Source of the DNA: Streptomyces sp. NRRL F-5630
Lineage (GTDB): Bacteria; Actinomycetota; Actinomycetes; Streptomycetales; Streptomycetaceae
Assembly: GCF_000719475.1 (NCBI RefSeq)
Contig: NZ_JOGO01000119.1
Location: forward strand, 1 to 9,860
Direction of reading: 5' to 3'
DNA length: 9,860 bases
Shown here piece after piece: positions 5,815 to 9,860 of this stretch; position 1 is the stretch's first letter; each line of letters begins with the position of its first letter. A program made the translations under genes and the position numbers. The notes under the pieces are model-generated. The model was not told where the DNA came from. It made no database searches and saw only the letters and a list, made by a program, of their open reading frames with translations.

Positions 5815-7119
5815 GTGCCCCGCGAGACCGGTAAGACCCGCCAGAGCCACCAGGGCGACCGCTCCTCCCGCGACACCCCTTCGGACGAGCGGCCCCGCGA
5901 CGACTCCCGCGACGACTCCCGCGACGATCCCGCGCGCGCCGCCAGGGACGCGCTCGGCGCCGCGCTCGCCGACGGGACCGACCGTTCTCTCGACACCGCC
6001 GCCTCCCTCCTCGCCGCGCTCCCCGCCACCACCGCCCGCGCCCTGCTCACCGAGCGCGGCACCGCGCTCCTCGGCGCGGCCTGGCGGCGCGGCTGGGAGC
6101 CCGCCGACCTCGCGCGGCTCGTCCGCCGCGACCTGCGGCCCGGCCACAGCCTGCGGTACGCCGCTCTCGCGCACGAGGAGACCCGCCGGTACGCGCGCCT
6201 CGACCCCCGCTGGACGGCCCAGCTCGCCGACCTCGGCACCGGGGACACCGGTGGCAGCACGCGCGTGGACCGCTTCAGCGCGGCCGTCGAGGCCGTCGAG
6301 CTGTACCGGCTGCTCTTCACCGTCCCGGCGGTCGAGCCCGTCGGCCCGCCGCCCGGCTCCGTACCGACCGCGCCCCTGCCCACCGACGACCGCGAGCTGA
6401 CCCGGGTCCGCGCGCTGCTCGCCAAGGCCGAGGCGACCGCGTACCCCGCCGAGGCCGAGGCGCTCAGCGCGAAGGCGCAGGAGCTGATGACCCGGCACCG
6501 CATCGACTCCGCGCGCCTCGCGGGCGTGGCCGCCGGACCCGGCGAGGGCGTCGCCGCGTGCCGGATCGGCGTCGAGCCGCCGTACGGCGAGGCGCAGGCG
6601 ATCCTCCTCGACGCCGTCGCCCGCGCGAGCGGCTGCCGGGCGGTGTGGAACGAGGAGCACGGGTTCTCGACCGTCGTGGGGGACGCGGGGGACCTCGCGG
6701 CCGTCGAACTGCTGCACACCTCGCTCCTCGTGCAGGCCCACGCCGCGCTCACCCGCGCGGAGGCGGAGACGAGGGCGGCGGGGCGGCGCCGGACGAAGAC
6801 CTTCCGGCAGTCCTTCCTGCTCGCCTACGCGGAGCACGTCGGGGCGCGGCTGGAGAAGACGGCCGAGGCCACGGTGACGGAATCGGCGGAGCCGGAGGTC
6901 CTGCCGGTCCTCGCGGCGCGGGACGTGGCCGTGACGGAGGCGACGGAGCGGATGTTCCCGAGGACGAAGGCGGCGCGGGTGAGGGGGGTGAGCGACGAGG
7001 CGGGGTGGCGGCGGGGCACCGAGGCCGCGTCGAGGGCCGACCTCGACCACCGGCTTCCGCCGCGCTTGAGGGGCGGGGACGGGAGCGGAACCCCCGGGGG
7101 TGCCTCACCCGCACGCTGA
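5815..7119 (+). CDS. DUF2786 domain-containing protein
   Basis: The 434-residue product has no signal peptide or membrane helix. The DUF2786 core is at about 195-232: LTRVRALLAKAEATAYPAEA followed by EALSAKAQELMTRHRID, with the family pattern of a K-A-E-T segment and KAQELM. Preceding it are an unstructured charged N-terminus (1-40, with RDDS repeats) and a helical region at about 41-130 that is common to actinobacterial homologues. After it comes a region with conserved-looking YGEAQAILLDAVARASGCR and HVGARL segments. The molecular function of the family is unknown. The GTG at 5815 lacks a spaced ribosome site but sits 7 nt after GACAAT, suggesting a leaderless mRNA; an in-frame GTG at 5800 is the alternative start. 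It is divergent from the polymerase gene, a pairing worth checking in relatives. The C-terminal ~30 residues are low-complexity. Confidence 0.85.
   Translation: MPRETGKTRQSHQGDRSSRDTPSDERPRDDSRDDSRDDPARAARDALGAALADGTDRSLDTAASLLAALPATTARALLTERGTALLGAAWRRGWEPADLARLVRRDLRPGHSLRYAALAHEETRRYARLDPRWTAQLADLGTGDTGGSTRVDRFSAAVEAVELYRLLFTVPAVEPVGPPPGSVPTAPLPTDDRELTRVRALLAKAEATAYPAEAEALSAKAQELMTRHRIDSARLAGVAAGPGEGVAACRIGVEPPYGEAQAILLDAVARASGCRAVWNEEHGFSTVVGDAGDLAAVELLHTSLLVQAHAALTRAEAETRAAGRRRTKTFRQSFLLAYAEHVGARLEKTAEATVTESAEPEVLPVLAARDVAVTEATERMFPRTKAARVRGVSDEAGWRRGTEAASRADLDHRLPPRLRGGDGSGTPGGASPAR
5896..5931 (+). repeat. Three 12-bp tandem repeats encoding RDDS-type units
   Basis: CGCGACGACTCC occurs at 5896-5907 and 5908-5919, with a diverged third copy at 5920-5931. 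They encode RDDS, RDDS and RDDP in the disordered N-terminus of the DUF2786 protein. Units are in frame, so copy number can vary without breaking the gene. Confidence 0.8.
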
Positions 7120-7149
7120 GCCGACCGCACCGGCCGCCCCCCATGTCCG

Positions 7150-7155
7150 TATGGT
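7150..7155 (+). promoter_or_regulatory. Candidate -10 element of the FUSC gene (leaderless)
   Basis: TATGGT matches TAnnnT and lies exactly at -12 to -7 from the GTG at 7162. No Shine-Dalgarno is properly spaced in front of that start. A -35 element is not evident. Confidence 0.55.
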
Positions 7156-7161
7156 GACGGG

Positions 7162-9357
7162 GTGAGCTGGCTCAACGCCCTGGCCGAGACCTCCCGGTCC
7201 GGCCTCAAAGTGGAACGCAAGCGCCTCGTGCCGCTCGTCGCGCTGCGCGGCGCCGCGGGCCTCGCGCTCGTCGTCCTGCTGAGCCTCGGCCTCTTCGGGC
7301 CGAACGTCGCCGCCTCCTCCGCCTTCGGCGCGTTCTCCGCCGCCATCGCGACCTTCCAGCGCTCCTGGCGGCCCCGGCCGCTGCTCGCGCTCGCCTCCGG
7401 GTTCAGCCTCGCCGTCTCCACCTTCCTCGGCTACGTGTGCGTCGTCCACCTGTGGCTCTTCGTGCCGCTGCTCATGCTGTGGGCCTTCGTCGCCGGGATG
7501 GCCTGGGCGGCCGGGCCCACCGCCGGGATCATCGCCGCCTCGAACGTCTCCATCGTCATGGTCACCGTGTCCCTGCCGGGGTCCGTCGTCTCCGCCCTCG
7601 GGCACGCGGCGGTGATCGCGGCCGGGGGGATCGTGCAGGCCGGGCTCGTCTGGCTCGTACCGATCCGGCGCTGGGGCGCGCACCGCGACGCGCTCGCCGA
7701 CGCCCTCGCCGCCGTCGCCGATTACGCGCGCAGACTGCGCCAGGACCCCGTGGCCGACTTCGACCCCGAACCGCTCATGGAGGCCCGCAAGGCCGCCGTG
7801 CTCACTCCCGGGCAGGCCCGCCGCCGTCCCGTCGAGCTGCGCGGCCCGCGCGGAGTGGCCGAGCGCATCAGGCCCGTGCTCGCCTCGCTCGCCGACCCCG
7901 GCTTCGGGGTCCCCGCGGAGGGGCCCGCCCGCGAGCGGGTGCGCGAACTGCTCTACGCGGCGGGCACGGTGCTCGACGCCTGCGCCCGCGCGGTGCGGCG
8001 CGGGGAGCCCGTCCGCGTGCCGGCCGCGACGAAGGCCGTGCTGCGCACGCCCGACACCGAGGAACTGCTCTCCGGCCCTCCGCTGCGGGCCGCGCGCCGG
8101 CTGCGCGCGCTGCTCGACGACGTGCGCGACACCGCCGACCCCCGCGGCGAAGCCCCCTCGCGCGTCCCGGACGACGCGCGGGAGACGGCGGCCCACGGGA
8201 TGCCCGCCGTCACCCGCACCCGCACGCGCGCGCCGCTCTCGCAGCAGGCGGCGGGCATCGCGCTCCTGCTGCGCCTCCAGTTGCGCCGCGACTCGCCGGT
8301 GTTCCGGCACGGGGTGCGGATCTCCGTCGTCGCGGGCGTCGGGTACCTCCTCGGCTCGCTGCTGCCGCTCGGACACCCGTACTGGGCGCCGCTCACCTCC
8401 GTCATGGTCATGCGGCCCGACTTCTCGCAGACCTACGCCCGCGCGGCCGGGCGTTTCACGGGGACCCTCCTCGGCGTGACCCTCGCGAGCCTCGTCGTGC
8501 GCCTCGCGCACCCGGGCACGGAGCTGCTCGCGTGGCTCGCCGTGCTGGGCGGCGGGCTCATGTACCTGCTCATGCGGACGGGGTACGTCGTCGCGCAGTT
8601 CTGCGTCTCGATGTACGTCGTCTTCCTCCTCGGCATGGCCGGTACCGACCTCGAACAGACGACGCTGGAGCGGATCGGGCTCACCCTCGTCGGCGGGCTC
8701 CTCGCGATGCTCGCGTACGCGCTCTACCCGGCCTGGGAGGCGCCGCGCCTGCGCGGCAGGCTCGCCACCGCGCTCCTCGCCCACACCGCCTACGCCGCCG
8801 CCGTCTTCCGCGCCTACGCCAACCCCTCGGAGGACCGCAGCGCCCAGGTGCGCAAGGACCTCCTCGCCGCGCGCGACAGCCGTTCCGAGTGGCAGGAGGC
8901 CGTCGAGAAGGCCCGCGACGAGCCGGTACGGCAGCGGGGGCTCTCGCGCGGGGCCGCCGACGAGGCGGACGAGGCGCTCGCGGCGATCGCGCGGGTCGCG
9001 ATGCTCATGGAGGCGCACCTGCCCGGTCGCGGCTCCCCACCCCTGCCCCCCGCCGACCGGCTCGCGGACGCGCTGGAGGCCGCGAGCACGCGTGCCGCGC
9101 GCGATCTGCGCGAGCGCTCCGCGCCGCGCTGGGACGCGGTGCGCGCCGCGCTCGGGAACTGGGACGCCGAGGGGAGCGGGGAGCAGGCGCCCGACCGGGT
9201 CGCGCGGAAGGGGGCGGGGATGCTCGTCGAGGCGCTGGAGGGCTTCTCCGCCGCGCTCGCGCCGCCGAAGCGGCGCCGGGAGGGGCGGGAGCGGGAGAAG
9301 ACGGTGCGGGTGCCGTCGGCGGAGGAAGAGGAGGCGCGGCGGCCGGGGGCGGAGTGA
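7162..9357 (+). CDS. FUSC-family inner-membrane protein
   Basis: This encodes a 731-residue integral membrane protein of the fusaric-acid-resistance/aromatic-acid-exporter (FUSC) superfamily, presumed to export small molecules. It is a duplicated two-block architecture: an N-terminal membrane block at about 25-168 with several helices (LRGAAGLALVVLLSLGLFG, the YVCVVHLWLFVPLLMLWAF region, IIAASNVSIVMVTVSL, VIAAGGIVQAGLVWLVP), a long soluble linker at about 170-375, a second FUSC block at about 378-520 and a soluble C-terminus at about 525-731. The second block holds the family-typical HPYWAPLTSVMVMRPDFSQT (about 402-421) and GRFTGTLLG. The C-terminus ends in a charged low-complexity tail. The GTG at 7162 is supported by TATGGT at -12 to -7. 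It follows the DUF2786 gene by 42 nt but has its own apparent promoter, so an operon is uncertain. The substrate cannot be told from sequence. Confidence 0.9.
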   Translation: MSWLNALAETSRSGLKVERKRLVPLVALRGAAGLALVVLLSLGLFGPNVAASSAFGAFSAAIATFQRSWRPRPLLALASGFSLAVSTFLGYVCVVHLWLFVPLLMLWAFVAGMAWAAGPTAGIIAASNVSIVMVTVSLPGSVVSALGHAAVIAAGGIVQAGLVWLVPIRRWGAHRDALADALAAVADYARRLRQDPVADFDPEPLMEARKAAVLTPGQARRRPVELRGPRGVAERIRPVLASLADPGFGVPAEGPARERVRELLYAAGTVLDACARAVRRGEPVRVPAATKAVLRTPDTEELLSGPPLRAARRLRALLDDVRDTADPRGEAPSRVPDDARETAAHGMPAVTRTRTRAPLSQQAAGIALLLRLQLRRDSPVFRHGVRISVVAGVGYLLGSLLPLGHPYWAPLTSVMVMRPDFSQTYARAAGRFTGTLLGVTLASLVVRLAHPGTELLAWLAVLGGGLMYLLMRTGYVVAQFCVSMYVVFLLGMAGTDLEQTTLERIGLTLVGGLLAMLAYALYPAWEAPRLRGRLATALLAHTAYAAAVFRAYANPSEDRSAQVRKDLLAARDSRSEWQEAVEKARDEPVRQRGLSRGAADEADEALAAIARVAMLMEAHLPGRGSPPLPPADRLADALEAASTRAARDLRERSAPRWDAVRAALGNWDAEGSGEQAPDRVARKGAGMLVEALEGFSAALAPPKRRREGREREKTVRVPSAEEEEARRPGAE

Positions 9358-9381
9358 GGAGGGGGGCGCGAGAGGGACTGA

Positions 9382-9451
9382 GGGGGCGGGGTGGGGCCGC
9401 CGGGTGGGGGTAGGGGCCGGGTGAGGGTGGGGACCGGGTGAGGGTGCTGGG
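9382..9451 (+). other. G-tract cluster with G-quadruplex potential
   Basis: Between the FUSC stop and the rpmG promoter, the plus strand carries about twelve runs of three to five G separated by short loops, densest at 9382-9416. It includes a direct repeat CCGGGTGAGGGTG at 9417-9429 and 9434-9446. The spacing fits the G3+N1-7 quadruplex pattern several times over. Function is not known, and no gene or hairpin terminator for FUSC is seen here, so the cluster might contribute to transcript end formation. Confidence 0.6.
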
Positions 9452-9475
9452 TGAGCAGGCTCACTGCCGACTTAG

Positions 9476-9503
9476 TTGAAAATCATTTTCATATGCGTAC
9501 ACT
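9476..9503 (+). promoter_or_regulatory. Candidate rpmG promoter (leaderless)
   Basis: TTGAAA (9476-9481) as -35 and TACACT (9498-9503) as -10 are separated by 16 bp. The -10 falls exactly at -12 to -7 from the rpmG ATG at 9510, so transcription probably starts at or next to the ATG. The only G-rich stretch before the ATG (GGGGG, 9504-9508) is one base away, too close for a ribosome site. Confidence 0.65.
9477..9491. promoter_or_regulatory. Zur box (zinc-uptake regulator operator)
   Basis: TGAAAATCATTTTCA is a perfect 7-1-7 palindrome standing out in GC-rich DNA. It matches the 15-bp actinobacterial Zur operator type and overlaps the -35 and spacer of the rpmG promoter. Zinc-loaded Zur would block transcription and release it under zinc starvation. 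The downstream gene, a cysteine-free ribosomal protein, is a known class of Zur target, which strengthens the call. Confidence 0.9.
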
Positions 9504-9509
9504 GGGGGC

Positions 9510-9674
9510 ATGGCTCGCAATGAACTCCGTCCCGTCGTCAAGCTCCGCTCCACGGCGGGCACCGGTTACACCTACGTGACGCGCAAGAACCGCCGCAACG
9601 ACCCCGACCGAATGGTGCTGCGCAAGTTCGACCCGGCCGCCGGGCGGCACGTCGACTTCCGCGAGGAGCGCTGA
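9510..9674 (+). CDS. rpmG: 50S ribosomal protein L33, zinc-independent (C-) paralogue
   Basis: The 54-residue product is a complete bL33 ([17 protein letters not shown]..., then [19 protein letters not shown] and the C-terminus HVDFREER). It contains no cysteine at all, so it lacks the CxxC pairs that bind zinc in the C+ form. C- paralogues replace C+ L33 in the large ribosomal subunit when zinc is scarce, freeing zinc. A Zur box at 9477-9491 overlaps its promoter, exactly the expected regulation. The ATG at 9510 has no spaced ribosome site and a TACACT -10 at -12 to -7, pointing to a leaderless mRNA. In several Streptomyces, C- rpmG sits in a cluster with other zinc-independent r-protein genes; here it is followed directly by repeats and a terminator, so it is monocistronic. 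Confidence 0.96.
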   Translation: MARNELRPVVKLRSTAGTGYTYVTRKNRRNDPDRMVLRKFDPAAGRHVDFREER

Positions 9675-9714
9675 ACTTCCGCGAGGAGTGCTGAACTTCC
9701 GCGAGGAAGGCTGA
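9655..9714 (+). repeat. 20-bp triplication of the rpmG 3' end
   Basis: Three tandem 20-bp units, 9655-9674, 9675-9694 and 9695-9714, start ACTTCCGCGAGGA and end in TGA. The first unit is the real end of rpmG including its stop. Units 1 and 2 differ at one base; unit 3 has a few changes. Because 20 is not a multiple of three, the three TGA codons fall in all three reading frames. Confidence 0.9.
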
Positions 9715-9760
9715 GGGGGCTCGCGGTGGGGCTGCGGCCGTAGCCCCACCGCGAGCCCCC
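9715..9760 (+). terminator. rpmG terminator hairpin
   Basis: The arms 9715-9733 and 9742-9760 are perfectly complementary over 19 bp with an 8-nt loop (GCGGCCGT). It begins immediately after the third 20-bp repeat. There is no T-tract, as is common in Streptomyces. Confidence 0.92.
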
Positions 9761-9860
9761 TCCCGTCCGAGTGCCCCGTGGCAGCCCCCTCCCGCCCGGG
9801 GGGGCGACCCCTATACCAGTCTCCCAAACCCCCACCCCCCTCCCCCTCCACCCGCACGAA
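9761..9860. other. C-rich right edge without a recognisable gene
   Basis: No supported coding sequence is seen. The last ~40 bases have runs of C (9826-9850), giving a G-tract array on the minus strand. A small AT-rich island, CTATA at 9811-9815, is the only promoter-like element and has no assignable partner element or gene in the window. Confidence 0.5.

Noticed and set aside
5740..7050. Long minus-strand extension that would make the polymerase a 992-residue protein
   Set aside because: The extra part is antisense to the DUF2786 gene, low-complexity and unlike any family; it is an open shadow frame of high-GC DNA.
7105..9018. 637-codon minus-strand open frame opposite FUSC
   Set aside because: The product is a His/Arg/Glu/Gly-rich low-complexity shadow; the plus-strand FUSC frame has membrane helices and family motifs.
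9489..9857. 122-codon minus-strand frame over rpmG and the right edge
   Set aside because: It is antisense to rpmG and its terminator, with a low-complexity product; no ribosome site or family similarity.

Overview
The window reads as chromosomal DNA of a Streptomyces or a very close actinomycete. GC content is very high with strong third-position G/C bias and many GTG starts. It carries a rodlin, which is an aerial-hypha surface protein known from streptomycetes, and an actinobacterial-type short family A DNA polymerase, a DUF2786 protein and a zinc-independent L33. No rRNA, tRNA, CRISPR array or transposon is visible.

Layout. A gene runs off the left edge on the minus strand (1-127, N-terminus only). 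A gene-poor stretch of about 475 bp follows, then a monocistronic rodlin (604-1002) with its own hairpin terminator. Next comes a stress-type module. terB (1286-1741, +) and terD (1877-2452, -) converge on a shared 25-bp-stem terminator. terD is divergent from a BlaI/MecI-type repressor gene (2618-3070, +), which is followed after 5 nt by an M56-type membrane zinc peptidase (3076-4008, +). The terB leader and the terD/blaI divergent region carry nearly the same palindrome (17 of 18 bases identical, core CTACAG-NN-CTGTAG). This is the type of site BlaI-family repressors bind. The simplest reading is that the repressor-protease pair controls itself, terD and the separate terB gene, so TerB and TerD would answer to a membrane-proteolysis signal.

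The right half holds a family A DNA polymerase without a 5' nuclease domain (4072-5739, -). It is divergent from a DUF2786 protein (5815-7119, +). Their 75-bp intergenic region is packed with three perfect inverted repeats, one of which is a pair of facing DnaA-box-like 9-mers. A 731-residue FUSC-family membrane protein (7162-9357, +) follows. The last gene is rpmG for cysteine-free L33 (9510-9674, +), under a perfect 15-bp Zur-type palindrome and ending in a 20-bp triplicated 3' end and a strong hairpin terminator.

Three plus-strand genes (DUF2786, FUSC, rpmG) have a TAnnnT-like -10 hexamer at exactly -12 to -7 from the start codon and no usable Shine-Dalgarno, which suggests leaderless transcripts. 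The most interesting points are the shared BlaI-like operator linking the ter genes to the BlaI/M56 pair, and the inverted DnaA-box pair upstream of the polymerase gene.
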